NCBI GenBank assembly: GCA_030535235.1
Contig: JAUNCL010000002.1
Coordinates: forward strand, 79,731 to 143,730
Direction of reading: 5' to 3'
DNA: 64,000 bases
Origin: Bacillota bacterium
GTDB taxonomy: Bacteria > Bacillota > Clostridia > Oscillospirales > Oscillospiraceae
The notes under the pieces were generated by a model. That model did not search any database and had not been told where the DNA came from. It saw only the letters and a list, made by a program, of their open reading frames with translations. Below are positions 16,321 through 25,124 of this stretch, one piece after another (position 1 is the stretch's first letter; each line of letters starts with the position of its first letter). Position numbers and translations under genes: made by a program.

Positions 16321-16383
16321 CGTTTTAGTCTCCTTTTCAAAAAATAAAAGAATGAAAAATGGGGTAAAAAAATAATCACGCTC

Positions 16384-16412
16384 AGTTTAACGGCCGAGTC
16401 AAAAAATGTCAA
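16384..16412 (-). promoter_or_regulatory. CoA-transferase promoter
   Basis: On the minus strand TTGACA (16407-16412) and TAAACT (16384-16389) are spaced 17 bases, giving a leader of about 55 bases. Confidence 0.65.
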
Positions 16413-16540
16413 GAAAAACTGTGCTTTTTCCCGAATTTTCGAGCTTTCTTTTTCCCCATGGAAAAACCTGTCGTAAAATGACACAAAAACCTCCGGGGAA
16501 GCCCCGGGTTTTCCGTGATTTTTTTGTTGTCATTCCCATC

Positions 16541-16569
16541 TTGAAAGGGGTCACGAGATGCAGTAGAAT
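16541..16569 (+). promoter_or_regulatory. xpt promoter
   Basis: TTGAAA (16541-16546) and TAGAAT (16564-16569) are spaced 17 bases. The 60-base leader shows no purine-riboswitch core. A CCGGGG / CCCCGG hairpin followed by T lies just upstream (16492-16520) and may insulate it. Confidence 0.65.
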
Positions 16570-16636
16570 TAAGTATTACCACAGGAAAGAAACTGCGCCC
16601 AGGCGCGTGAAATTCAGACAGAGAGGGGACTTTGCG

Positions 16637-17221
16637 TTGGAAAAGCTGAAAGAGCGTATTCGTGAAGAGGGAAAGATCCGGGGGAGCAACGAGATCCTGA
16701 AGGTGGACAGCTTTCTGAACCACCAGATGGACGTGGCCTTCCTGGAGGAGATCGGACAGGCCTTCCGGGACCGGTTTGCCGACTGTCAGGTGGACCGCAT
16801 CCTGACCATCGAGGCCTCAGGCATCGCCATTGCCTACGGGGCGGCCCGGGCCTTCGGCAACCTGCCGCTGGTCTTTGCCAAGAAGAACAAGACCAAGAAC
16901 ATCGCCGGGGATGTGTACATCAGCCAGGTGGAGTCCTTCACCCAGAGCAAGCGCCCCTATAACATTTTCGTCTCCAAGGACTTCCTCCACGCCGGGGAAA
17001 AGGTCCTCATCATCGACGATTTCCTGGCCAACGGCAGCGCCCTCCACGCCCTCATCGAGATCGTCCGCCAGGCCGGCGCCGAGGTGGTGGGGGCAGGCAT
17101 CGTGATCGAGAAGGCCTTCCAGCCCGGCGGCGAGCTCCTCCGGGGTGAGGGCGTCCGGGTGGAGTCCCTGGCCCGGATCCAGTCCATGAGCGAGGAGACC
17201 GGCGTGGTCTTCTGCGACTGA
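16637..17221 (+). CDS. xpt: Xanthine phosphoribosyltransferase
   Basis: This 194-residue salvage enzyme makes XMP from xanthine and PRPP. The TTG at 16637 is chosen as start: it has GAGGGG upstream and gives the family N-terminus with EKLKERIREEG. The PRPP-binding loop is VLIIDDFLANGSALHAL, preceded by the substrate segment FAKKNKTKN, and KVDSFLNHQMD is the Xpt-specific N-terminal motif. The following genes encode a nucleoside/purine-type ABC importer, so uptake and salvage are linked; a GC hairpin without a T tract (17222-17240) separates them. Confidence 0.93.
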   Translation: MEKLKERIREEGKIRGSNEILKVDSFLNHQMDVAFLEEIGQAFRDRFADCQVDRILTIEASGIAIAYGAARAFGNLPLVFAKKNKTKNIAGDVYISQVESFTQSKRPYNIFVSKDFLHAGEKVLIIDDFLANGSALHALIEIVRQAGAEVVGAGIVIEKAFQPGGELLRGEGVRVESLARIQSMSEETGVVFCD

Positions 17222-17317
17222 GGGGGGGTGAACCCCCCCGCCCGTTCCATTCATTCCGGCGTCTGCCGTTATGAAGCCGCAGCCAGCGGCAAATAAATAA
17301 TAGGAGGAATCCAAACA

Positions 17318-18481
17318 ATGAAAAAGCGTATTCTTGCTCTGCTCATGGCCGGCCTGCTGACCATGGGCCTGGCCGCCTGCGGCGGCGACACCTCCGGCGA
17401 GACGGAAGAGCCCAGCGGCGAGGCCGCTGAGACCGCCGGCATCGCCGCAGAGGACCTGAAGGTGGGCCTCATCCTGGTGGGGGAAGCCGCCGACGCCTAT
17501 AACAAGAACCACATCGAGGGCATGCAGGCCGCCTGCGAGACCCTGGGCCTGGACTATGACACCCAGGTGGTGGTGAAGGCCAACATCGGCGAGGACTCCA
17601 CCTGCGCCGACGCCATCGGCGAGCTGATCGACGCCGGCTGCCAGGCCATCTTTGCCAACTCCTTCGGCCATGAGCAGTACATGGTGGAGTTTGCTCCCGA
17701 CTATCCCGAGATCCAGTTCTGCCACGCCACCGGCTTCCAGAGCGCCAGCGACGAACTGGACAACACCCACAACTACTTCTCCAAGATCTATGAGGCCCGC
17801 TACCTGTCCGGCATCGCCGCCGGTCTGAAGACCGAGAGCAACGTCCTGGGCTATGTGGCCGCCAAGCCCTACGCCGAGGTCATCTCCGGCTACACCGCCT
17901 TCTATCTGGGCGCCAGAAGCGTGAACCCCGACGTGACCATGCTGGTCAACTACACCAACGAGTGGTCCGACGCCACCAAGGAAGCCACCAACGCCCAGGC
18001 TCTGATCGACCAGGGCTGCGACGTGATCTCCCAGCACTCCGACACCTCCGCCCCCGCCACCACCGCCGAGACCAACGGCGTCTTCGCCGTGGGCTACAAC
18101 GACGACATGATCTCCGTGGCCCCCAACGCCGCCCTGGTCTCCGCCCGCATCAACTGGGGCGCTTACTATGAGTACGCCCTGAACTGCCTGCTGGCCGGCG
18201 AGGCCATCGACCAGGATTGGTGCGGCAGCTACGCCGAGGGCGCCTGCTACCTGTCCGACCTGAACGAGGCCGTCATCGCTGACGGCACCAAGGAGGCCAT
18301 CGAGGCCGCCGCCGCCGGCATCGCCGACGGGTCTGTCCAGGTCTTTGCCGGTCCTCTCCACGGCGTGAACGCCGACGGCGAGGAGCTGAACCTGGCTGAG
18401 GGCGAGTTCTACGCCGAGAATGAGAACTCCTCCGCCCCCTCCTTTGCTTATATTATTGACGGCATCACCGTCCTGTCCTGA
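17318..18481 (+). CDS. BMP family ABC transporter substrate-binding lipoprotein
   Basis: This 387-residue lipoprotein has a signal peptide with lipobox LAAC (C21), an acidic linker, and a BMP/Med domain of the periplasmic-binding type I fold (AEDLKVGLILVG, EGMQAACETLGL, NSFGHEQYM, YLSGIAAGLKTES, QHSDTSAPATTA). Family members bind nucleosides or purines. With the ATPase and two permeases downstream it forms a complete importer. AGGAGG precedes the ATG. A hairpin after the gene may raise its message relative to the membrane components, as is usual for binding proteins. Confidence 0.92.
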   Translation: MKKRILALLMAGLLTMGLAACGGDTSGETEEPSGEAAETAGIAAEDLKVGLILVGEAADAYNKNHIEGMQAACETLGLDYDTQVVVKANIGEDSTCADAIGELIDAGCQAIFANSFGHEQYMVEFAPDYPEIQFCHATGFQSASDELDNTHNYFSKIYEARYLSGIAAGLKTESNVLGYVAAKPYAEVISGYTAFYLGARSVNPDVTMLVNYTNEWSDATKEATNAQALIDQGCDVISQHSDTSAPATTAETNGVFAVGYNDDMISVAPNAALVSARINWGAYYEYALNCLLAGEAIDQDWCGSYAEGACYLSDLNEAVIADGTKEAIEAAAAGIADGSVQVFAGPLHGVNADGEELNLAEGEFYAENENSSAPSFAYIIDGITVLS

Positions 18482-18496
18482 GTTTTACCGGGATCT

Positions 18497-18532
18497 CCCG
18501 TGCATCCCTGCTCCCCGGCAGGGGTGCACGGG
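18497..18532 (+). terminator. Hairpin between binding-protein and ATPase genes
   Basis: CCCGTGCA (18497-18504) and TGCACGGG (18525-18532) enclose a GC-rich inner stem and are followed by only a weak T tract (GTTCCTTT). It is likely a message-stabilising or partial terminator in the importer operon. Confidence 0.55.
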
Positions 18533-18536
18533 GTTC

Positions 18537-18550
18537 CTTTCCCGGGAAAC
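18537..18550. promoter_or_regulatory. Candidate Noc-binding site
   Basis: CTTTCCCGGGAAAC contains the 12-base palindromic core TTTCCCGGGAAA of the Noc consensus, in the gap after the BMP gene. The two end positions differ. Confidence 0.4.
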
Positions 18551-18648
18551 GGCGCAGGAAAGCCAGCGGACCGCCGCCGGTTTTCCTGTGTCCTTTCCAG
18601 ACCCATAAAAGAGAAACGAAGAGAAGAGAAAAGAAAGAGGTGAATCTC

Positions 18649-20196
18649 TTGCAGTCAGTCAACGCCGTGGAACTGCGGAACGTGACCAAGACCTTTGGCA
18701 GCGTGGTGGCCAACAACAACGTGAGCCTGTCCATCAAAAAGGGAGAGATCCTGGCCCTTTTGGGTGAGAACGGCAGCGGCAAGACCACCCTGATGAATAT
18801 GCTGGCGGGCATCTATTTCCCCGACAACGGACAGATCCTGGTGGACGGGAAGGAGGCAGCCATCCGCTCCCCCAAGGACGCCCTGGACCTGAAGATCGGC
18901 ATGATCCACCAGCACTTCAAGCTGGTGGATGTGTTCACCGCCGCGGAGAACATCGTGCTGGGCCTGAAGGAGAAGGGGAAGTTTGACCGGAAGGCCATCT
19001 CCCGGCAGATCCGGGAGATCAGCGCCCGGTACGGCTTCGACCTGGACCCGGACAAGAAGATCTACGACATGGCCGTCTCGGAAAAGCAGACGGTGGAGAT
19101 CATCAAGGTCCTCTACCGGGGGGCCGACATCCTTATCCTGGACGAGCCCACCGCCGTCCTGACCCCCCAGGAGACAGAGAAGCTCTTCGCCGTCCTGCGG
19201 AACATGAAGGCCGACGGCAAGGCCATCGTCATCATCACCCACAAGCTCAACGAGGTCATGGCCATCTCCGACCGGGTGTCCATCCTCCGCAAGGGGGAGT
19301 ATATCGACACCGTGGAGACCCGCACCACCAACTCCCAGGCCCTCACCGACATGATGGTGGGCCGGGCTGTGACCCTGAACATCGACCGGCCCCAGCCGGA
19401 GAACCCCCAGCGGCGGCTGGTGGTGAAGGACCTGACCTGCCTGGACGGCCAGGGGGTCAAGGTCCTGGACGGGGTCTCCTTCTCCGCCATGGGCGGGGAG
19501 ATCCTGGGCATTGCCGGCATCGCCGGCTCCGGCCAGAAGGAGCTGTGCGAGGCCATCGCCGGCCTCCACCCGGTCTCCAGCGGCCAGATCCTCTACAGCA
19601 ATCCCAGGGACCCGGACCAGGTGGAGTCCCTGGTGGGCCGCTCCCCCATGGAGATCCGGAACCTGGGGGTGAGCCTGGCCTTCGTCCCCGAGGACCGGCT
19701 GGGCATGGGCCTGGTGGGCTCCATGGGCATGACCGGCAACATGATGCTGAAAAGCTACGACCGGGGCGGCCGCTTCTTCCCGGACACCAAGCCCTTCCGC
19801 ACCCTGGCCGAGGAGATCCGGGAAAAGCTGGAGGTGGTCACCCCCAGCATCAACACCCCCGTCCGGAAGCTCTCCGGCGGCAACGTCCAGAAGGTGCTGG
19901 TGGGCCGTGAGATCGCCTCCGCCCCCGCCCTGCTCATGGCCGCCTACCCGGTGCGGGGCCTGGACATCAACGCCTCCTACACCATCTACCGCCTGCTCAA
20001 CGAGCAAAAGGCCAAGGGTGTGGCGGTGATCTACGTGGGCGAGGACCTGGACGTACTGCTGGAGCTGTGCGACCGGATCCTGGTCCTGTGCGGCGGCAAG
20101 GTCAGCGGCATCGCCGACGGCCGCACCGTGACCAAGGAAGAGATCGGCCTGATGATGACCCAAGTGGGGGAGGTGCGCGACCATGACGGAACGTAA
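18649..20196 (+). CDS. Nucleoside/purine ABC transporter ATP-binding protein (two-domain)
   Basis: This protein of about 515 residues carries two ABC domains in tandem, as in BMP-type (NupO/YufO) and sugar importers. The first domain has Walker A GENGSGKTT and Walker B LILDEPTAV but a degenerate signature (MAVSEKQTVEI). The second has a Walker A-like GIAGSGQKE, signature LSGGNVQK and a degenerate Walker B ending RGLDI. Such asymmetry is normal in the family. A TTG start at 18649 has AAAGAGGTG 6-8 bases upstream and is preferred over GTG at 18640, which lies inside that site. It overlaps the first permease by 14 bases. Confidence 0.92.
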   Translation: MQSVNAVELRNVTKTFGSVVANNNVSLSIKKGEILALLGENGSGKTTLMNMLAGIYFPDNGQILVDGKEAAIRSPKDALDLKIGMIHQHFKLVDVFTAAENIVLGLKEKGKFDRKAISRQIREISARYGFDLDPDKKIYDMAVSEKQTVEIIKVLYRGADILILDEPTAVLTPQETEKLFAVLRNMKADGKAIVIITHKLNEVMAISDRVSILRKGEYIDTVETRTTNSQALTDMMVGRAVTLNIDRPQPENPQRRLVVKDLTCLDGQGVKVLDGVSFSAMGGEILGIAGIAGSGQKELCEAIAGLHPVSSGQILYSNPRDPDQVESLVGRSPMEIRNLGVSLAFVPEDRLGMGLVGSMGMTGNMMLKSYDRGGRFFPDTKPFRTLAEEIREKLEVVTPSINTPVRKLSGGNVQKVLVGREIASAPALLMAAYPVRGLDINASYTIYRLLNEQKAKGVAVIYVGEDLDVLLELCDRILVLCGGKVSGIADGRTVTKEEIGLMMTQVGEVRDHDGT

Positions 20197-21307
20197 GCAC
20201 AGCCAGCGGGAGCCCCTGGTCCGCCTGGCCAAGCGGGAGGACCTGAGCCGGGGGAAGAAGTGGGCCATCCGCCTGGGGGCCATCCTGCTGGCTCTGGTGG
20301 TGGGCTCCCTGTTCATCCTGGTGCTGGGGCACAACCCCCTGGCGGTCTATCAGGAGATCCTCACCGGTTCCCTGGGGGGACCCTCCGCCCGGCGGGTCAC
20401 CGTCCGGCTGGCCATCCCCCTGCTGGGGGCCGCCCTGGCCATCGCCCCCGCCTTTAAGATGAAGTTCTGGAACATCGGCGCCGAGGGCCAGATCATGGCC
20501 GGCGCCATCGGGGCCACCTACTTTGCCCTGTTCTGGGGAGACACCCTTCCCAAGCCCGTCCTCCTGCCGGTGATGGCCCTGGCCAGCATCGTGGTGGGCG
20601 GCATCTGGGGCCTGATCCCCGCCTTCTTCAAGGCCCGGTGGGGCACCAACGAGACCCTGTTCACCCTGATGCTCAACTACATCGCCCTGGGCATTGAGAG
20701 CTATTTGCAGAACGGCCCCTGGAAGGACCCCTCCGGCACGGGCTTCCCCATTATTGCCCGGTTTGGTGAGAGCGCCCGGCTGCCCAAGGTCTTCGGGGTC
20801 CACGTGGGCTGGATCATTGTGCTGCTGCTCACGGTAGGGATTTTCGTCTACATGAAGTACAGCAAGCACGGCTACGAGATCTCCGTGGTGGGCGAGAGCG
20901 AGAGCACCGCCCGCTACGCCGGCATGAACGTGAGGAAGATCATCATGCGCACCATGTTCCTCTCCGGCGCCATTGCCGGTCTCATGGGCTTCCTGGTGGT
21001 GTCCGGCGCGGACTACACCCTGAACACCGGCACCTCCGGCGGCGTGGGCTTCACCGCCATTATCGTGGCCTGGCTGGCCCACCTGAACCCCTTCGCCATG
21101 GTTCTCATTGCCGGTCTGCTGGCAGTGCTCACCAAGGGCTCCAACGCCATCCAGACCAGCTTCAAGATCCCCGCCTCGGCGGCGGACGTGCTCTCGGCCA
21201 TCATCCTGTTCTTCATGCTGGGCTGCGAGTTCTTCATCAACTACCGGCTGATCTTCCGGCGCAGCGGCTCCGCCGCCCCGGAGAAAGGAGGGGACGGAAA
21301 TGAATAA
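20183..21307 (+). CDS. Nucleoside/purine ABC transporter permease 1
   Basis: This 374-residue permease belongs to the BPD_transp_2 family (YufP/NupP-like). The first transmembrane segment is around residues 28-50, and the typical motifs AFKMKFWNIGAEGQIMAGA and SVVGESESTARYAGMN are visible; the latter is the coupling region that contacts the ATPase. It overlaps genes on both sides (14 and 8 bases), so the importer is translationally coupled. Substrate is inferred from the BMP subunit and xpt. Confidence 0.92.
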   Translation: MTERKHSQREPLVRLAKREDLSRGKKWAIRLGAILLALVVGSLFILVLGHNPLAVYQEILTGSLGGPSARRVTVRLAIPLLGAALAIAPAFKMKFWNIGAEGQIMAGAIGATYFALFWGDTLPKPVLLPVMALASIVVGGIWGLIPAFFKARWGTNETLFTLMLNYIALGIESYLQNGPWKDPSGTGFPIIARFGESARLPKVFGVHVGWIIVLLLTVGIFVYMKYSKHGYEISVVGESESTARYAGMNVRKIIMRTMFLSGAIAGLMGFLVVSGADYTLNTGTSGGVGFTAIIVAWLAHLNPFAMVLIAGLLAVLTKGSNAIQTSFKIPASAADVLSAIILFFMLGCEFFINYRLIFRRSGSAAPEKGGDGNE

Positions 21308-22289
21308 CCTCATCAACTTCCTCACCGCCGGCATCCTAGCGGCAGCCCCTCTCCTCTTCGGCGTGCTGGGCGAGCTTCTCACGGAGAAGTCCGGCAGCCT
21401 GAACCTGGGCGTGGAGGGCATGATGTTCATGGGCGGCATCGCCGGCATCATGGGCCCCTACTACTACGAAAAGGCCGGGGGGACCAACCCCTATGTGGCC
21501 CTGGTCATCGCCCTGGTGTGCGCTCTGGTGTGCGCGGGGCTGGGCGCCCTGGTGTTCTCGGTGCTCACCATCACCCTCCGGGCCAACCAGAACGTCACCG
21601 GTCTGGCCCTGACCATGTTCGGCACCGGCTTTGGCAACTACTTCGGGGAGGCCATCGGCCACGCCGACCCCTCCGGCTTCCTGTCGGTGAGCGCCTCGGT
21701 GAAGAGCCTGTTCAACAGCCCCGTGTTCCCGGATCCCCTGGTAAACCTGCCGGTGGTGGGCAAGCTCCTGTTCTCCCACAACTTCATGGTCTACCTGGCG
21801 GTCATCCTGGCAATGATCCTGGCCTACGTCCTGGGCCGGACCCGGACGGGCCTGAACCTGCGTTCCGTGGGGGAAAGCCCCGCCACCGCCGACGCGGCGG
21901 GCATCAGTGTCACCAAGTACCGGTATCTGGCCGCCGTCATCGGCGGGGCCATCACCGGCCTGGGGGGCCTGTATCTGGTGATGAACGCCGCTGCCGGCGT
22001 GGGCGGCGCCTGGGTCCACGGCTGCATCGACGGCTACGGCTGGCTGGCGGTGGCTCTGGTGATCTTCGCCGTGTGGAGCCCCACCCGCGCCCTGTGGTGC
22101 TCCCTCATCTTCGGCGGGCTGGCCTGCATGCGGTACTACTACCCCATCTCCTTCATCCCCGCCTCCATCTACGACATCGTGCCCTACATCGTCACCGCCG
22201 TGGTGCTGGTCTTCGTGAGCCTGAAGCACAGCCGCTCCAACCAGCCCCCGGAGAGCCTGGGCCTGAGCTATTTCCGCGAGGAGCGCTGA
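21300..22289 (+). CDS. Nucleoside/purine ABC transporter permease 2
   Basis: This 329-residue second permease (YufQ/NupQ-like) has about nine membrane segments and the motifs EKSGSLNLGVEGMMFMGG near the N-terminus and SVGESPATADAAGIS at the ATPase contact. It ends the importer operon, 18 bases before a family C hairpin. Together with the first permease it would form the heterodimeric channel. Confidence 0.92.
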   Translation: MNNLINFLTAGILAAAPLLFGVLGELLTEKSGSLNLGVEGMMFMGGIAGIMGPYYYEKAGGTNPYVALVIALVCALVCAGLGALVFSVLTITLRANQNVTGLALTMFGTGFGNYFGEAIGHADPSGFLSVSASVKSLFNSPVFPDPLVNLPVVGKLLFSHNFMVYLAVILAMILAYVLGRTRTGLNLRSVGESPATADAAGISVTKYRYLAAVIGGAITGLGGLYLVMNAAAGVGGAWVHGCIDGYGWLAVALVIFAVWSPTRALWCSLIFGGLACMRYYYPISFIPASIYDIVPYIVTAVVLVFVSLKHSRSNQPPESLGLSYFREER

Positions 22290-22307
22290 CTGCATAAGAA
22301 TAAAAAC

Positions 22308-22348
22308 ACAGACCCGCCGGGGACCATTGTTGTCCCCGGCGGGTCTGT
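22308..22348 (+). terminator. Strong hairpin terminator, repeat family C copy 2
   Basis: ACAGACCCGCCGGGGAC and its exact complement form a 17-base stem around CATTGTT, followed by TTTGCAGCATT. Stem and flank match the copy at 14829. It ends the importer operon. Confidence 0.75.
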
Positions 22349-22467
22349 TTGCAGCATTTATTTGGTGAAAAAAATTTCCCCTCGACAGACTTCCCAAAAC
22401 TTTTCTTCCATAAAATGGTAATCTTTGGCTGTACTTTGGAAGGAGGCACTGAAAGGAGGACAAGCCA

Positions 22468-23289
22468 ATGCCGGTTCTGTATAAGCGTGGACTTTTAGAG
22501 AGCACCCGGGTCACGATGCTCTCCCCTGATTACATTTCCCCCAATCCCGACCAACCCCGCCGTTATTTTGACCCCGACGGATTGACAGAGCTGGCGGACA
22601 GCATCCGTGTTCACGGCATCCTCCAGCCCCTCACCGTCCGCCGGAAGGGCGGCGGGCGGTATGAACTCATCGCCGGGGAGCGCCGCCTCCGGGCGGCGGT
22701 CATCTGCGGTCTGCGGGAAGTCCCCTGTCTCATCATGGATGTGGACCGGGAAAACTCCTGTCTTCTGGCCCTCATCGAAAACCTCCAGCGGCGGGACCTG
22801 GACTTCTGGGAGGAGGCCAAGGCCCTGGAACGCCTGATCCGGGTCTACGGGCTCTCCCAGGAGGAGGCCGCCGCCAAGGTGGGCAAGTCCCAGTCGGCGG
22901 TGGCCAACAAGCTCCGGCTCCTGCGGCTGCCGGAGGACGTTCTGGAGCTGCTGCGGAAGAACGGGTTCTCCGAGCGCCACGCCCGGACCCTTCTCCGCCT
23001 GCCCACCCCCGAGTCCCAAAAGGAAGTGGCCACCCTGCTGGTCAAGGAGGGCTGGACGGTGGCCCGAACGGAGCAATATGTGGAGGAGCTCCTGCAGGCC
23101 GACGTCCGGGCCAAAAAGGCCCCCCGCCGTCCCCTCTTTATCCGGGACGTCCGGTTTTTCCTGAACACCCTGGACCACAGCCTCACGGTCATGCGGTCCG
23201 CCGGGGTGAACGCCCAGTGCAGACGGGAGGAGGAGGGCGATGATCTTCTGCTGACCATTCGTATTCCCAAGGCCAAAGCCCCTGTCTGA
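22468..23289 (+). CDS. noc: Nucleoid occlusion protein Noc (ParB/Spo0J paralogue)
   Basis: This 273-residue ParB-family CTPase has the ParB core: PNPDQPRRYFD, the CTP-binding GERRLRAA and ENLQRRDLDFWEEA, then the helix-turn-helix AAAKVGKSQSAVANKLRLL. The recognition helix reads QS...NK where true ParB proteins read RP...N(non-K), and ERHAR replaces GHGR; these are the differences known to switch specificity from parS to Noc sites. Noc keeps division septa away from the chromosome. The gene stands just upstream of parA-parB, the usual Bacillus-like arrangement. The start has AGGAGG upstream. The N-terminal amphipathic membrane helix of Bacillus Noc is not obvious. Confidence 0.82.
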   Translation: MPVLYKRGLLESTRVTMLSPDYISPNPDQPRRYFDPDGLTELADSIRVHGILQPLTVRRKGGGRYELIAGERRLRAAVICGLREVPCLIMDVDRENSCLLALIENLQRRDLDFWEEAKALERLIRVYGLSQEEAAAKVGKSQSAVANKLRLLRLPEDVLELLRKNGFSERHARTLLRLPTPESQKEVATLLVKEGWTVARTEQYVEELLQADVRAKKAPRRPLFIRDVRFFLNTLDHSLTVMRSAGVNAQCRREEEGDDLLLTIRIPKAKAPV

Positions 23290-23325
23290 AGCACGTTTTC
23301 CTTGCGCCTTCCCTTTCTTTTCCTC

Positions 23326-23351
23326 ATGGATGTTTCACGTGAAACATCCAT
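23326..23351. promoter_or_regulatory. parS centromere site 1
   Basis: TGTTTCACGTGAAACA (23331-23346) is a perfect match to the bacterial parS consensus, embedded in a 26-base perfect palindrome. It lies between noc and parA and would nucleate ParB loading and spreading. Confidence 0.95.
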
Positions 23352-23384
23352 ATTTTTTACCCCGATTCTTTTCCTGCCTCCCTC

Positions 23385-23413
23385 TTGCAAAACGGCTGTT
23401 CAATCGGTATAAT
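23385..23413 (+). promoter_or_regulatory. parA-parB promoter
   Basis: TTGCAA (23385-23390) and TATAAT (23408-23413) are spaced 17 bases. parS site 1 lies 39 bases upstream, so ParB bound there could affect its own operon. Confidence 0.8.
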
Positions 23414-23471
23414 ATAGGTCTACACCCCATGATTGCGGAATTTTGCGGAACAACGGGAAGAAGGGATGACC

Positions 23472-24245
23472 ATGGCGAAAACCATTGCCTTTGTCAATCA
23501 GAAAGGCGGCGTGGGCAAGACCACCAGCTGCGTCAATCTGGGGGCCTGCCTGCAGACGGCCGGCGCCCGGGTGCTGATCTGTGATTTTGACCCCCAGGGC
23601 AATGCCACCTCAGGCTTCGGCGTGGACAAGGGGGCGGTGTTTCCCACGGTCTACGATGTCCTCATCAGCGGCGCCCCGGTGGAAAACGGCATTGTTCAGA
23701 CCCCCTACGCCGACGTCCTGCCGGCCAACAAGTCTCTGGCCGGCGCCTCGGTGGAGATGATCGGCATGAACCGGCGGGAGTATTTGTTGAAGGACGCCCT
23801 GGGCAAGGTGGTGGAGAACTATGACTTTATTCTCATTGACTGCCCGCCCTCCCTGGAGCTGCTCACCCTCAACTGCCTCTGCGCCGCCGATTCGGTGCTG
23901 GTCCCCGTCCAGTGCGAATACTACGCCCTGGAGGGTCTCAGCGACCTGCTCTCCACGGTGCGCATCGTCAAGAGCCGTCTGAACCCCGACATCCAGCTGG
24001 AGGGTCTCCTGCTGACCATGTACGACGGCCGGACCAACCTCTCCATGCAGGTGGCCGAGGAGGTCAAGCGCCATTTCCCCGGAAAAGTCTTCGCCACCGT
24101 CATCCCCCGGAACGTCCGCCTGTCCGAGGCCCCCAGCCACGGCAAGCCGGTGAACGCCTATGACAGCTCCTCCCGGGGGGCGGCGTCCTACAAGCTGCTG
24201 GCCGAGGAATTTTTGAAGCAGAATCCCATCGAAAGGAAGGAATAA
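23472..24245 (+). CDS. parA: Chromosome partitioning ATPase ParA (Soj)
   Basis: This 257-residue deviant-Walker ATPase has KGGVGKTTSCVNLG (Walker A'), DFDPQGNATSG (A'' region) and YDFILIDCPPSL (Walker B). It uses ATP-dependent DNA binding to segregate ParB-bound origins. The ATG at 23472 has GAAGG 8 bases upstream; ATGs at 23433 and 23466 are in frame but less well placed. It is followed 3 bases later by parB. Proximity to two parS sites and rsmG indicates the origin region. Confidence 0.95.
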   Translation: MAKTIAFVNQKGGVGKTTSCVNLGACLQTAGARVLICDFDPQGNATSGFGVDKGAVFPTVYDVLISGAPVENGIVQTPYADVLPANKSLAGASVEMIGMNRREYLLKDALGKVVENYDFILIDCPPSLELLTLNCLCAADSVLVPVQCEYYALEGLSDLLSTVRIVKSRLNPDIQLEGLLLTMYDGRTNLSMQVAEEVKRHFPGKVFATVIPRNVRLSEAPSHGKPVNAYDSSSRGAASYKLLAEEFLKQNPIERKE

Positions 24246-24248
24246 GAC

Positions 24249-25124
24249 ATGGCCTTAGGAAGAGGTCTGGATGCCCTGCTGGGCGACAGTTCCCTGCAAA
24301 CCCAGCAGGGCGGCTCGGTGACCCTCCCCATCTCCCAGGTGGAGCCGGGCCTGAACCAGCCGAGAAAACACTTTGACGAGGAAGCCCTGGCCCAGCTGGC
24401 CGAATCCATCCGTCAGCACGGCGTATTACAGCCCCTGACGGTCCGGCGGCTGGCCACGGGCAGCTATCAGATCATCGCCGGGGAGCGCCGCTGGCGGGCC
24501 GCCCGGATGGCCGGCCTGAGCCAGGTCCCCGCCATGATCATCGAGGCCGACGACCGGAAGGTCATGGAACTGGGCCTCATCGAAAACCTCCAGCGAGAGG
24601 ACCTGAACCCCATGGAGGAGGCGGCAGGATACCGCACCCTCATCAAGGACTACGGCCTCACCCAGGAGGAGGCCGCCCGGCGGGTGAGCAAATCCCGCCC
24701 GGCGGTGGCCAACGCCATGCGTCTGCTGGCCCTCCCCCAGGAGGTCCAGCAGCTCATTGAACAGGGCGATCTCTCCGCCGGTCACGGCCGAGCCCTTCTG
24801 TCCCTCCCCAGCGAAGCGGCCCAGATCGCCTTCGCCCAGGAGATCCTGGACGAGGGCTACTCCGTCCGGGAGACCGAGGCGCGCATCCGCCAACTCCTCC
24901 AGGAGGAGGAGCCCCCTGCCGCCCCGGCGAAGCAGGAGACCCCTCCCCGGCCTGCCTATTTTAAGGAGGCGGAGCGGCAGCTCACCGCCGGCCTCGGCCG
25001 GAAGGTGACCATCTCCCAGGGGAAGAAAAAGGGGAAAATTGCCCTGGAATTTTACGATCAGGAGGATCTGGAGGCCCTCATGAAGGCCCTGGAGACCCTC
25101 CCCGGAAGGGAGGCGGAAGGTTGA
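24249..25124 (+). CDS. parB: Chromosome partitioning protein ParB (Spo0J)
   Basis: This 291-residue centromere-binding CTPase clamp has the N-terminal ALGRGLDALLGD that stimulates ParA, the CTP motif GERRWRAARMAG and ENLQREDLNPMEEA, and the parS-type recognition helix SKSRPAVANAMRLL with SAGHGRALL. It thus differs from Noc at the specificity positions. The C-terminal dimerisation domain ends around residue 285. The ATG at 24249 has GGAAGG upstream. The stop codon overlaps the TTG start of the next gene. Confidence 0.95.
   Translation: MALGRGLDALLGDSSLQTQQGGSVTLPISQVEPGLNQPRKHFDEEALAQLAESIRQHGVLQPLTVRRLATGSYQIIAGERRWRAARMAGLSQVPAMIIEADDRKVMELGLIENLQREDLNPMEEAAGYRTLIKDYGLTQEEAARRVSKSRPAVANAMRLLALPQEVQQLIEQGDLSAGHGRALLSLPSEAAQIAFAQEILDEGYSVRETEARIRQLLQEEEPPAAPAKQETPPRPAYFKEAERQLTAGLGRKVTISQGKKKGKIALEFYDQEDLEALMKALETLPGREAEG

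Noticed and set aside
16570-16636. Purine riboswitch upstream of xpt
   Set aside because: The leader is about 65 bases and lacks the conserved three-way junction sequences.
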